A stretch of DNA of 64,000 nucleotides, from NCBI GenBank assembly GCA_910585545.1, contig CAJUFN010000010.1, forward strand, positions 1 to 64,000, given 5' to 3'. Positions 1-8,907 of this stretch are shown here, in pieces. The position numbers were made by a program, and so were the translations under genes. Below the pieces are notes generated by a model. The model saw only the letters and a program-made list of their open reading frames with translations. It did no database searches and was not told the origin of the DNA. Position 1 is the first letter of the stretch, and each line of letters starts with the position of its first letter. Source of the stretch: an uncultured Lachnospiraceae bacterium. GTDB taxonomy: Bacteria; Bacillota; Clostridia; Lachnospirales; Lachnospiraceae.

Positions 1-60
1 TATAATAAAGCTGAAGGTATTAGGGTTCTGTGGATAAATCTGCGGAAACTCAAGTTGTAA
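1..60 (+). CDS. Possible 3' end of an upstream gene (partial)
   Basis: Frame 1 is open from the window edge to a TAA at 58-60, giving about 19 residues ending in RKLKL. It stops just before a good promoter. It is too short to identify; it may be the tail of a real gene or simply an open stretch. Confidence 0.3.
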   Translation, partial: YNKAEGIRVLWINLRKLKL

Positions 61-65
61 AAAGG

Positions 66-93
66 TTGCATATAGGGTGGAGTCTGTTATAAT
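66..93 (+). promoter_or_regulatory. Sigma-A-type promoter for the P-type ATPase gene
   Basis: TTGCAT (66-71), a 16-nt spacer, then TATAAT (88-93) with an upstream TGT that makes an extended -10. It lies about 75 nt before the ATPase start, which leaves a short leader. Confidence 0.7.
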
Positions 94-167
94 GATGTAG
101 TGGGTGGTAACATAAGACTGACAGATTTTATAAGAGTCTGTGAAAAGTAGAAGAGAGTTAGGAAAAG

Positions 168-2027
168 ATGACAAAAGAGGTTAAATACAGCATTATCCGA
201 CTGATTCTGGGCATTGCTTTGTATGTAGGGGAAATTATTACGGTAAGAAGGATAGAGTTAGACATGGTGTTCGTCATAGTCTGGCTTTTGATTGTACATT
301 TTTTATTTAGTTATGGGGCTGTCACAGCTTGGATCCAGAATATCAAGAAGAAAAAGATTCTGGAAGAGAATCTTTTGATGTTGATTGCGACGATGGGAGC
401 TTTTGGGATTGGTATGCTGGAGGAAGCGGTTGCGGTCATGCTGTTTTTCCAGGTTGGAACCACGTTTCAGCAGCTGATCACGGATCGGTCGAAGCAAAAG
501 ATAGCAAAACTGATGGATATCCGTCCAGTGTATGCGACACGAAAAGTAAAGGGGCAGGAGATCCAGGTAGAACCAGGGGAATTAAAATTAAATCATATTA
601 TTATTATCAAACCAGGGGAAAGAGTTCCGGTAGATGCAATGGTAACCTCTGGAGTATCCTCTATGGATACACAGGCAATTACGGGAGAATCGATACCGCG
701 TACGGTAAGACCCGGAGACAAGATTTACAGTGGAAGTATTAATCTGTCGGCAGCTTTGGAGGCACAGGTTATAAAAGAATATCAGGATTCTACTGTGTCT
801 AGAATTATCGAGATGGTAGAACGCGCATCTGCGAAAAAATCAGAAAGAGAAAATTTTATATCCAGGTTTACAAAACTATATACACCGGTTGTGGTGATGT
901 TGGCATTAGCATTTTCATTAGGACCGATTTTCGTATTGCAATGGGATGCACAGACATGGATTTACCGCGGACTGATTTTCCTCGCAGCTGCATGTCCATG
1001 TGCGATTTTAATGGCGACGCCGATTGCGTTTTTAGGAGGAATTGCGGCCTCGGCGAAGCGGGGAATCATCGTACGCGGCGGCAGTTATCTGGAATCGCTT
1101 GCCAAGGCGGATATATTCGTCTTTGATAAGACAGGTACGTTGACAGAAGGTGTGTTTAAAGTACAGGAAGTAACACCGTCAGGCATAAGCGCGGATGAAT
1201 TGCTGGAAGTGATGGCACATGTGGAATGTAATTCCAACCATCCGATTGCAAAATCTTTGCAGGATGCATATGGAAAGGAGATTGACCGCACACGTATAAA
1301 ACGTTCCGGAGAGATCATAGGATGCGGAATCCAGGCAAAATTGGATGATAAGACAGTCTATCTTGGCAATGCAAAGCTTATGCGCAGGAAGGAGATTCCA
1401 TTTGATGAGATCAAAAGTGCGGGTACCGTAGTGTATGCGGCGATTGACGGAGTATATGTGGGTCGTGTCGTGATTTCGGATGAGATCAGAAAAGACGCGC
1501 CGGCGCTTATGAGTTATCTAAGAAACAGAAGACATGCGATGCTGGTTATGCTGACAGGAGATACAAAACGCTCCGGAAAAGAGGTCGGCAAAAAACTTGG
1601 TATGGATTATATCTATACGGATTTGCTGCCGGATGAAAAGGTGGAAAGTCTGGGTGATTTACTCGTCATTCAGGACGATATGGAAAGGGTTGTATTTGTC
1701 GGAGATGGTATCAATGATGCGCCGGTTCTGGTAGAGGCAGATGTGGGAATTGCAATGGGAGCTCTGGGATCTGACGCAGCGCTGGATGCGGCGGATATTA
1801 TTTTGATGGATGATGAAATCTATCGTATCAAAGATGCCATTAAGATTGCGCGCGAAACGCTTCGGGTCGTGAACATGAATTTTAAATTCTCGTTATTTGT
1901 AAAAGCAGTCATTTTAATTCTGACTTTGTTTGGACTGGTTACGATGTGGGGAGCAGTATTTGTGGATATTGGCGTTATGATTCTGGCAATCTTAAATGCG
2001 ACCTGGGTATATAAATATCCGGTATAA
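168..2027 (+). CDS. Heavy-metal P1B-type ATPase, Zn/Cd/Pb-exporter-like
   Basis: This is a membrane pump that couples ATP hydrolysis to export of divalent metal cations. Visible landmarks are the actuator motif TGES (172-175), the metal-site CPC in the sixth membrane segment (276-278), the phosphorylated Asp in DKTGT (320), an HP dipeptide in the nucleotide-binding domain, and GDGIND (512-517). The last segments carry a Lys (FVKAV) and an Asp (FVDIGV), the pattern of the ZntA/CadA subgroup, so Zn, Cd or Pb fits better than Cu. At 619 aa it is short because there is no N-terminal HMA or Cys-rich metal-binding domain. No metalloregulator gene is next to it. The substrate metal is inferred. Confidence 0.9.
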   Translation: MTKEVKYSIIRLILGIALYVGEIITVRRIELDMVFVIVWLLIVHFLFSYGAVTAWIQNIKKKKILEENLLMLIATMGAFGIGMLEEAVAVMLFFQVGTTFQQLITDRSKQKIAKLMDIRPVYATRKVKGQEIQVEPGELKLNHIIIIKPGERVPVDAMVTSGVSSMDTQAITGESIPRTVRPGDKIYSGSINLSAALEAQVIKEYQDSTVSRIIEMVERASAKKSERENFISRFTKLYTPVVVMLALAFSLGPIFVLQWDAQTWIYRGLIFLAAACPCAILMATPIAFLGGIAASAKRGIIVRGGSYLESLAKADIFVFDKTGTLTEGVFKVQEVTPSGISADELLEVMAHVECNSNHPIAKSLQDAYGKEIDRTRIKRSGEIIGCGIQAKLDDKTVYLGNAKLMRRKEIPFDEIKSAGTVVYAAIDGVYVGRVVISDEIRKDAPALMSYLRNRRHAMLVMLTGDTKRSGKEVGKKLGMDYIYTDLLPDEKVESLGDLLVIQDDMERVVFVGDGINDAPVLVEADVGIAMGALGSDAALDAADIILMDDEIYRIKDAIKIARETLRVVNMNFKFSLFVKAVILILTLFGLVTMWGAVFVDIGVMILAILNATWVYKYPV

Positions 2028-2042
2028 ACGGGAGGAGTGTTC

Positions 2043-2564
2043 ATGAAGAAGGCAGCATGCGTATGTATGCTTTTGGCGTTGATGATTACCGGTTGTGCAA
2101 GAGAGTCATATATAGAGAAGGGCTTGGAACAGCTGCAGGATACGAAGTATGAGGAAGCGATTGAAACCTTTGAAAAATCAATCGAAAAAGAGGCGGATAT
2201 TGCAAGTGCTTACCGGGGGCTTGGAATTGCATATTGGGAATTAGAACAATATAAAGAAGCAAAGACAGCTTTTCAAAGTGCACTGTCAGAAGGAGCGAAG
2301 CGTACAGGGACGATTTATAATTTCCTTGGAATCTGTGAGATGAAAGAGGAGAATTACCAGGAGGCGCTGGATGCATTTAGTCTAGGTCTGGCGGCAGAGA
2401 GCGAGAGCAGTGAAGTGATGCGGGAAATGGAGTTCAATCAGATCGTATGCTATGAAAAACTTTACCGGTGGGAGGATGCGAAGGTAAAGATCGCAGAGTA
2501 TGTGGAAAAGTATCCGGACGATGAAAAGGCCTTGAAAGAGGCAGAGTTTTTAAGTACACGGTAG
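2043..2564 (+). CDS. TPR-repeat lipoprotein
   Basis: The protein has 173 aa. A lipoprotein signal peptide ends in the lipobox ITGC, so it should be lipidated and held on the outer face of the membrane. The rest is about four tetratricopeptide repeats (patterns such as YEEAIETFEKSI and YKEAKTAFQSAL), a protein-binding scaffold. The ATG at 2043 is chosen over the in-frame GTG at 2037 because GGAGGAG ends just before it. It starts 15 nt after the ATPase stop and is probably co-transcribed. Its partner is unknown. Confidence 0.85.
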   Translation: MKKAACVCMLLALMITGCARESYIEKGLEQLQDTKYEEAIETFEKSIEKEADIASAYRGLGIAYWELEQYKEAKTAFQSALSEGAKRTGTIYNFLGICEMKEENYQEALDAFSLGLAAESESSEVMREMEFNQIVCYEKLYRWEDAKVKIAEYVEKYPDDEKALKEAEFLSTR

Positions 2565-2612
2565 AGTTTGAGGCACAAGGAAGAGAGAAAAAGTAAGATA
2601 TAGTAAATACGA

Positions 2613-2643
2613 AAGACAGGACGGCATATCGCTGTCCTGTTTT
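2613..2643 (+). terminator. Hairpin terminator after the TPR lipoprotein
   Basis: ACAGGAC (2616-2622) pairs with GTCCTGT (2634-2640), and three further pairs (one G-T) extend the stem around a 5-nt loop. The T-run is short (TTTT), so termination may be partial. Confidence 0.55.
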
Positions 2644-2680
2644 GGACAGTAGATTATGGCAGGAGTTTTTAGGAGAAGAC

Positions 2681-3931
2681 ATGGCAGAATTGTATGAATT
2701 AAAAGAAAAGGAAGAAAGAGTGATTTTGGTTGGCGTCAGTATAAGTGATGCCGATGATACGAAGGATTCGCTGGAAGAATTAGAGGAACTGGCGAAGACG
2801 GCAGGAGCAAAGACGGTGGGAGTGGTCATTCAAAATCGTGAATATATGCATCCTGGCACTTATGTGGGAAAAGGAAAAATAGATGAGATCAAAGAACTGA
2901 TCTGGGAGCTTGATGCAACCGGAATCATCTGCGATGATGAATTGTCGCCGGCGCAGATGAAGAATCTGCAAGATGAGTTGGACGTTAAAGTCATGGACCG
3001 AACCCTTTTGATTCTTGATATTTTTGCGGCGCGCGCAACGACAAGCGAGGGAAAGATCCAGGTGGAACTTGCACAGTTAAAATATCGGCAGTCCCGTCTT
3101 GCAGGATTCGGCATAGCTTTGTCTCGTCTTGGCGGCGGGATCGGAACAAGAGGACCTGGGGAGAAGAAGCTGGAGATGGATAGACGTCTTATCAAAGGGC
3201 GTATCACGCAGCTGAATCGGGAGCTGAAGGAAGTAAGAAGGCATCGGGAACTGACAAGAGAGCATCGGGCGAAAACGAAGATTCCGGTGGTGGCGATCGT
3301 AGGCTATACCAATGCCGGGAAATCTACGTTATTGAATAAGCTGACAGGAGCAAATGTGCTTGAGGAAGATAAATTATTTGCGACACTGGACCCGACAACA
3401 CGCAATCTAAGACTTCCAAGCGGTCAGGAAATCCTTCTGACCGATACGGTAGGATTTATCCGCAAATTGCCGCATCATTTAATAGAGGCGTTCAAAAGTA
3501 CATTGGAAGAAGCAAAATACGCAGATATGATTCTGCATGTGGTAGATGCGTCCAATCCGCAGATGGATGAACAGATGCATATTGTATATGAAACGCTGAA
3601 AGGATTGGATGTTACCGACAAACCTGTCATTACCGCATTCAATAAGCAAGACCGGCTTACACAGAGTGTGGTGTTACGCGATTTTAAAGCAGACCATATC
3701 GTCAATATTTCCGCTAAGACGGGTGAAGGACTTGAGAAAATGCAGGAGATTTTGGAAAATGTACTGCGTGAAAAGAAAATGGCTGTCGAATGCGTATACC
3801 CGTATGCCGAAGCCGGAAAGATACAGATGATTCGTAAGTATGGAGAACTATTGGAAGAAGAGTATCGTGATGACGGAATTTACGTAAAGGCATTTGTGCC
3901 GGTGGAAGTATATGAAAAGGTGAAAGGATAG
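2681..3931 (+). CDS. hflX: Ribosome-associated GTPase HflX
   Basis: HflX binds and splits stalled 70S ribosomes. An N-terminal HflX domain is followed by the Gly-rich linker GGIGTRGPGEKK and a TRAFAC-type G domain: P-loop GYTNAGKST (from 208), DTVGF (255-259) and NKQD (321-324). The 416-aa length is normal. The ATG at 2681 is preceded by AGGAGA and is preferred to an in-frame TTG at 2642 that lies in the upstream hairpin. The next gene starts only 2 nt after this stop, so the two are translationally close. Confidence 0.95.
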   Translation: MAELYELKEKEERVILVGVSISDADDTKDSLEELEELAKTAGAKTVGVVIQNREYMHPGTYVGKGKIDEIKELIWELDATGIICDDELSPAQMKNLQDELDVKVMDRTLLILDIFAARATTSEGKIQVELAQLKYRQSRLAGFGIALSRLGGGIGTRGPGEKKLEMDRRLIKGRITQLNRELKEVRRHRELTREHRAKTKIPVVAIVGYTNAGKSTLLNKLTGANVLEEDKLFATLDPTTRNLRLPSGQEILLTDTVGFIRKLPHHLIEAFKSTLEEAKYADMILHVVDASNPQMDEQMHIVYETLKGLDVTDKPVITAFNKQDRLTQSVVLRDFKADHIVNISAKTGEGLEKMQEILENVLREKKMAVECVYPYAEAGKIQMIRKYGELLEEEYRDDGIYVKAFVPVEVYEKVKG

Positions 3932-3933
3932 TT

Positions 3934-4494
3934 ATGAAATCATATCAGATTACACAGTGGTGTCATCATTTTATCGCAGACCATGTGCAAAAAGGAGATA
4001 TCTGCATCGATGCAACGATGGGGAATGGCATCGATACGGAATTTTTGTGCGAACTTGTCAAAGAGGAAGGCAAGGTCTATGCTTTTGATATTCAAGCGCA
4101 GGCGCTTGCGAATACGAAGAAGCGGCTAGAAGAGAGAAATCTGCTTCACAGGGCGGAATTGATACTGGATAGTCATGCGAATATGGGACAGTATGTTTCG
4201 CAGGAAGTCGCTTGCATCGTATTTAATTTTGGATATCTGCCGGGCGGCGATCATAATCTTGCTACGAAAGCGAAGTCCAGTATCCAGGCGATCGAGCAAG
4301 GGCTTTTGCTGCTGAAAAAGAAAGGGATGATGAGCCTTTGTATTTACAGTGGCGGGGACAGTGGATTTGAAGAGCGGGATGCGCTGCTTTCTTTTCTAAA
4401 GTCGCTGGATGGCAAGAAGTATCTGGTGATCGTGAGTGAATATTATAACCGTCCGAATCATCCGCCGATTCCGGTGTTGATTATCAAGGTATAG
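3934..4494 (+). CDS. mnmM: tRNA-modifying SAM methyltransferase (MnmM/YtqB family)
   Basis: A class I Rossmann methyltransferase of 186 aa. DATMGNGIDT (26-35) is the SAM-binding loop, and FNFGYLPGGDH (97-107) is the signature of the YtqB family. That family was shown in other Firmicutes to methylate the 5-aminomethyl group of uridine-34 in tRNA, the last step of mnm5U synthesis. Function here is inferred from family membership. It follows hflX with a 2-nt gap, and GAAAGGA inside the hflX end acts as its ribosome-binding site. Confidence 0.85.
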   Translation: MKSYQITQWCHHFIADHVQKGDICIDATMGNGIDTEFLCELVKEEGKVYAFDIQAQALANTKKRLEERNLLHRAELILDSHANMGQYVSQEVACIVFNFGYLPGGDHNLATKAKSSIQAIEQGLLLLKKKGMMSLCIYSGGDSGFEERDALLSFLKSLDGKKYLVIVSEYYNRPNHPPIPVLIIKV

Positions 4495-4506
4495 CGTATT
4501 TTCCCT

Positions 4507-4534
4507 TTGCATGGTAAAACGTGCGTGTTATAAT
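4507..4534 (+). promoter_or_regulatory. Promoter of the dapF-like gene
   Basis: TTGCAT (4507-4512), 16-nt spacer, TATAAT (4529-4534) with the extended-10 TGT. It lies in the 81-nt gap before the epimerase gene. Confidence 0.7.
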
Positions 4535-4575
4535 AAATAGTAGTAAGTTGGCGATAAGCAAGGAGGATGCGGAAA

Positions 4576-5436
4576 ATGAAAGTAGTGTTAGAAAAATATC
4601 ATGGATTAGGCAATGATTATTTTGTATTTGATCCAAATAAAAACGAACTGGAATTGACTCGTGAGAACGTGAAACTTGTTTGTAATAAAAATTTTGGTAT
4701 GGGTTCCGACGGAATCTTAGAAGGGCCGATTTTAAAAGACGATGGTTTGTATGTGAGAATCTGGAATCCCGATGGAAGCAATGCGGGCCAGAGCGGCAAT
4801 GGCGTCCGTATTTTTGCAAAATATCTGAAGGATGCAGGCTATGTACAAAAGAAACATATCACCATGCATACGATATCCGGAAAAAAGATAGAAGTTTCTT
4901 ATTTGAATGAAGATGGAAGCCGACTGAAAGTGTCTATGGGAAAACTCTCCTTCTGGAGTGATGAGATTCCGGTGACAGGGGAGAAAAGAGAAGTAATCAA
5001 TGAAGATATGGTATTTGGCAGAACATTATATCCGACTACATGTGTGACGATTGGAAATCCGCATTGTGTGATTCCGATGCGTGAGATTTCCAAGCCGCTT
5101 GTATGTAAGATTGGTAATTATTCCGAGCGTGCACGTTATTTCCCGGACAGGATCAACACACAGCTTTTAAAGGTGATTGATAAAGAAAATATTCAGATTG
5201 AGATTTTTGAGCGCGGCGCCGGATACACGATGGCATCCGGAACCGGTGCATGTGCGGCAGCAGGCGTTGCATATAAGCTTGGCATGACCAACAATAAAGT
5301 GATCGTGCATATGCCGGGCGGCGAACTGCAGGTCGAGATTGGAGAAGACTTTGAAGTGTTCATGACAGGGGATGTATTCTATGTCGGAAAGATTACATTG
5401 AGCAATGAATTTACGGAGAAGTTAAGAGCGGTATAA
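4576..5436 (+). CDS. dapF: Diaminopimelate epimerase family protein, Ser/Ser variant
   Basis: DapF interconverts LL- and meso-diaminopimelate in lysine and peptidoglycan synthesis using two cysteines. This 286-aa protein has the family fold and motifs: KYHGLGNDYF at the start, GNPHCV with the conserved His, and ERGAGYT. However, the first catalytic position reads GQSGNG (Ser73) and the second ASGTGA (Ser221), where classical enzymes have Cys. Both catalytic cysteines are therefore replaced. I recall related serine variants annotated as DapF in other bacteria; their chemistry is uncertain to me. The ATG at 4576 is spaced properly from AGGAGG (4561-4566); the ATG at 4567 abuts it. Confidence 0.85.
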   Translation: MKVVLEKYHGLGNDYFVFDPNKNELELTRENVKLVCNKNFGMGSDGILEGPILKDDGLYVRIWNPDGSNAGQSGNGVRIFAKYLKDAGYVQKKHITMHTISGKKIEVSYLNEDGSRLKVSMGKLSFWSDEIPVTGEKREVINEDMVFGRTLYPTTCVTIGNPHCVIPMREISKPLVCKIGNYSERARYFPDRINTQLLKVIDKENIQIEIFERGAGYTMASGTGACAAAGVAYKLGMTNNKVIVHMPGGELQVEIGEDFEVFMTGDVFYVGKITLSNEFTEKLRAV

Positions 5437-5462
5437 AGCAAGTATAACTCATAAGAAAAAGA

Positions 5463-5506
5463 ACAAAAACCTTCGGACAGATAAGACATTTGCCGAAGGT
5501 TTTTTT
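5463..5506 (+). terminator. Intrinsic terminator after dapF
   Basis: AAAAACCTTCGG pairs with CCGAAGGTTTTTT around a 16-nt loop and ends in a run of seven T. The A-rich left side could also allow termination on the minus strand. Confidence 0.85.
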
Positions 5507-5516
5507 ACGGTTACGT

Positions 5517-5545
5517 TTTCTTTCGGAAAATCTATATGTTATACT
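5517..5545 (+). promoter_or_regulatory. Probable promoter of addBA
   Basis: Extended -10 TGTTATACT (5537-5545) with a poor -35 (TTTCTT, 5517-5522) at 17 nt. It is placed 24 nt before the addB start, which has a strong AGGAGG. Confidence 0.5.
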
Positions 5546-5568
5546 ATACCCCATAGGAGGAAAACCGT

Positions 5569-8500
5569 ATGTCATTACAGTTTGTTTTTGGGAATTCAGG
5601 TGCGGGAAAGTCCCGGTACCTTTATGAAAATGTGATAAAAGAAGCAATGCAGCATCCAAAGCGCAATTATATCGTGCTGGTGCCGGAACAGTTTACGATG
5701 CAGACGCAAAAGGAACTTGTGAAGATGCACCCAAATCATGGGATTATGAATATTGATGTCCTTGGGTTTGGACGTCTGGCACATCGGATTTTTGAGGAGG
5801 TTGGCGGAAACCAAAAGTTACTTTTGGATGATATGGGTAAGAATCTCATCATTAGAAAAGCAGCGTCGGGTCACGAAAAGGAGCTTCCCGTATTTGGAAA
5901 GAATTTAAGAAGGCTTGGCTATGTGAGTGAAGTGAAATCAGTTATTTCGGAACTGATGCAGTACGATATCGGACTGGAAGAGTTGGAAGCGTTGATGGAA
6001 ATGCTGGATGGACACAGTTATCTTTCTTATAAGATGAAAGATATCGCGAAAATGTATCAGCGTTTCCTTGATTTTTTGCAGGATAAATACATGACGGGGG
6101 AGGAGCTGCTTGACCGTCTTTGTGATGTGGTCGTAAGGTCGGAAATTTTAAAAGACAGCGTTGTCGTCCTGGATGAGTTTACCGGATTTACGCCGGTACA
6201 GCATCGTCTGATCGGGAGGCTTTTGAAGGTATGCAGCAGGGTATCGGTTGCGGTTACGATGGATGAAAATGAAAATCCATATAGTTATCGAACGCCATAT
6301 CAGCTGTTTGCGCTTGGGAAACAGACGACAGTGAAATTGACGCAGATTGCAAAGGAACAGCGGGTAGAGATAGAAGATCCGGTTTGCCTGTATCACAATC
6401 CGAAGAATCGTTTTTCCGAGAATCCGGCGCTTGGCTTCCTGGAAAAAGAATTGTTTCGTTATCATAATGCAGAATTTAGGGAAGAACAGGATGCAATTTC
6501 CATCTGGTGTGCCAATAATCCGAGGGAAGAATGTGCATTTGCGGCAGCAAAGATGAGGGAACTTGTGCGTACCAAAGGATATCGTTATCGAGATATGGCG
6601 GTCATCACAGGGGATATGTCCGGCTATGCGGATTATTTAGAACGAGCTTTTGAAGAATATGAGATACCTGTATTCATGGATTATAAGAGAAGTATTTTGT
6701 TAAATCCATTCGTAGAATATTTCAGAAGTCTTCTTGCGATGGCGGAGGGTGGATTTACTTATGAACAAGTGTTTCGCTTTTTGCGTACAGGGTTGAGCGA
6801 AATGACAGATGACGAGATCGACGGATTGGAAAATTATGTGAAAGCGCTTGGAATACGCGGATTTAAGAAATGGCAGGAACCATGGATTCGGCATACGGCG
6901 TCCATGGATGCGGATTATCTGGCAGAGATGAATCGGCTTCGCGCAGGGCTGGTGGAGAAATTAGATGATTTTATGTTCGTAATCAGACAGCGAAAGAAGA
7001 CGGTGCAAGACATCACAATGGCGCTGTATCAGTTCTTTGTGCAGGAAGGCTTACAGAAAAAACTAAAAGAACAAGAGCTCAGATTCCAGAAGATGGGAGA
7101 GCCTTCTCTTGCCAAAGAATATGCGCAAGTTTATCGGGTCGTGATGGAAGTGTTGGAGCAATTAATAGAGCTTTTAGGCGAAGAAGAAGTTTCCATAAAA
7201 GAATACAGTGAACTTCTGGATGCGGCATTGGAGGAAGCAAAAATAGGAATCATCCCGCCAAGCGTAGATCAGGTCGTGGCAGGGGACATAGAGCGTACCC
7301 GTTTAAACGGAATCAAGGTATTGTTTATGCTTGGAATCAACGATACGATTCTGCCGGGCAGCCTGTTAAAAGGCGGTATTTTGACGGAGCAAAACAGAGA
7401 AGAGTTAAAGCAGATGAAGATGACGCTCACACCGGGAGTGAAGGAGCAGGCATACATCCAGAAATATTATTTATATCTCAATCTGACAAAGCCGTCCGGA
7501 CAATTATATCTGTGTTACAGTGCGGTTTCTTCCGAAGGAAAGAGCATCCGTCCGGCATATCTGATCGCGGATGTAAAGAAGCTGTATCCGAAACTGACGA
7601 TCCGACAGACGAAGGATATATTGCTGACGGAAAAAGAGATTTCCAGACGCCAAGGAATCGGAGAATTGATACAAGGCTTTCATACCGTACCAAAGCAGGA
7701 GGAAGCGTGGAAGGAGCTGTATGCATGGTATGCGAGACATCCGGAATGGAGTGAGGAGATTGGGAAGCTTTTGGATGCGGCATTTATGGTGAAGCCGCAG
7801 TGCAAAATCAGCGAAACCACGGCAAAATCACTCTATGGGGAGTTGAAAGATATCAGCGCTACCCGTCTGGAGCGGTTTTCTGCCTGTGCATTTTCACATT
7901 TTATGACCTATGGACTCTGTCTGAAAGAACGGGAAGAGTATCAGTTCCGGGCATTGGATTTTGGGAATCTTTTCCATCGCGCAATCGAGTATTATTCGAA
8001 AAAGCTTGCAGAGGGAGGAATCTCCTGGACGGAAATAGAGGAAGAAAGGCAGCAGCAGCTGATCGATGAGAGTGTGGAAGAAAGCATTGTGGATTATGGA
8101 AACACGATTTTATATAGTTCGGCAAGGAACGAATACTTGGTTACCCGATTAAAACAGATGCTTCGAAGGACTGTATGGGCGCTTACCAGACAGTTGGAGA
8201 GAGGGGTTTTTGTACCCGATGCTTATGAGGTGAAATTCGGCGGCGGAAAGATTGACCGCGTGGATATCTGCGAGACGGAGGATAAAGTCTATGTGAAGGT
8301 CATGGACTATAAAACAGGAAGCAAAAGTTTTGATATGACGGCATGTTACCATGGGCTGCAGCTGCAGCTTGCGATTTATCTAAGCGCGGCGCTTGCGATT
8401 GAAAAAAAGCGCTATCCAAATAAAGAGATCATACCGGCAGGGATTTTTTATTATCAAATTAAAGATCCGATCGTGGCAAAGGAATTTGATAAAGAGAAAT

Positions 8501-8907
8501 TGGAGCAGGCAATTCTAAAAGAGCTTCGTCTGGATGGCATCGTCAATGCCAAGGAAGAGGTTCTTGTCAGGATGGATGGAGCGATGAGTGGAAGTTCGGA
8601 TGTAATCCCGGTTGGGAGAAAGAAAGATGGGAGCCTTACGAAGGCATCGAAGGCGGTAAAGGAAGAGGCATTCGGGGTACTTGAAAAATATACGGAGAAA
8701 ATCTCCGGTGATATCAAACAAAGAATGGTATCAGGGGAGGCAGATGCCGCACCTTATGAATATGGAACTGCAACGGGATGTGATTACTGTAAATACAATC
8801 ATATCTGTGGGTTTGATACCAGGATTTCCGGCTGTGAATACCGGAAATTAGAAAAGTACGAGTTGGAAGAAGTGTTGGCGAAGATGAAAGGGGAGGTGCA
8901 GTCTTGA
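5569..8907 (+). CDS. addB: AddB subunit of the AddAB helicase-nuclease
   Basis: AddAB is the Gram-positive counterpart of RecBCD: it resects double-strand breaks and recognises Chi. This 1112-aa subunit starts with the P-loop GNSGAGKS. The C-terminal RecB-like nuclease carries DYKTG (Asp913). Four cysteines, C773 and then C1071, C1074 and C1080, match the arrangement that holds the 4Fe-4S cluster in Bacillus AddB. Length is normal for the family. Its stop overlaps the start of addA, so the two are translationally coupled. Confidence 0.95.
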   Translation: MSLQFVFGNSGAGKSRYLYENVIKEAMQHPKRNYIVLVPEQFTMQTQKELVKMHPNHGIMNIDVLGFGRLAHRIFEEVGGNQKLLLDDMGKNLIIRKAASGHEKELPVFGKNLRRLGYVSEVKSVISELMQYDIGLEELEALMEMLDGHSYLSYKMKDIAKMYQRFLDFLQDKYMTGEELLDRLCDVVVRSEILKDSVVVLDEFTGFTPVQHRLIGRLLKVCSRVSVAVTMDENENPYSYRTPYQLFALGKQTTVKLTQIAKEQRVEIEDPVCLYHNPKNRFSENPALGFLEKELFRYHNAEFREEQDAISIWCANNPREECAFAAAKMRELVRTKGYRYRDMAVITGDMSGYADYLERAFEEYEIPVFMDYKRSILLNPFVEYFRSLLAMAEGGFTYEQVFRFLRTGLSEMTDDEIDGLENYVKALGIRGFKKWQEPWIRHTASMDADYLAEMNRLRAGLVEKLDDFMFVIRQRKKTVQDITMALYQFFVQEGLQKKLKEQELRFQKMGEPSLAKEYAQVYRVVMEVLEQLIELLGEEEVSIKEYSELLDAALEEAKIGIIPPSVDQVVAGDIERTRLNGIKVLFMLGINDTILPGSLLKGGILTEQNREELKQMKMTLTPGVKEQAYIQKYYLYLNLTKPSGQLYLCYSAVSSEGKSIRPAYLIADVKKLYPKLTIRQTKDILLTEKEISRRQGIGELIQGFHTVPKQEEAWKELYAWYARHPEWSEEIGKLLDAAFMVKPQCKISETTAKSLYGELKDISATRLERFSACAFSHFMTYGLCLKEREEYQFRALDFGNLFHRAIEYYSKKLAEGGISWTEIEEERQQQLIDESVEESIVDYGNTILYSSARNEYLVTRLKQMLRRTVWALTRQLERGVFVPDAYEVKFGGGKIDRVDICETEDKVYVKVMDYKTGSKSFDMTACYHGLQLQLAIYLSAALAIEKKRYPNKEIIPAGIFYYQIKDPIVAKEFDKEKLEQAILKELRLDGIVNAKEEVLVRMDGAMSGSSDVIPVGRKKDGSLTKASKAVKEEAFGVLEKYTEKISGDIKQRMVSGEADAAPYEYGTATGCDYCKYNHICGFDTRISGCEYRKLEKYELEEVLAKMKGEVQS

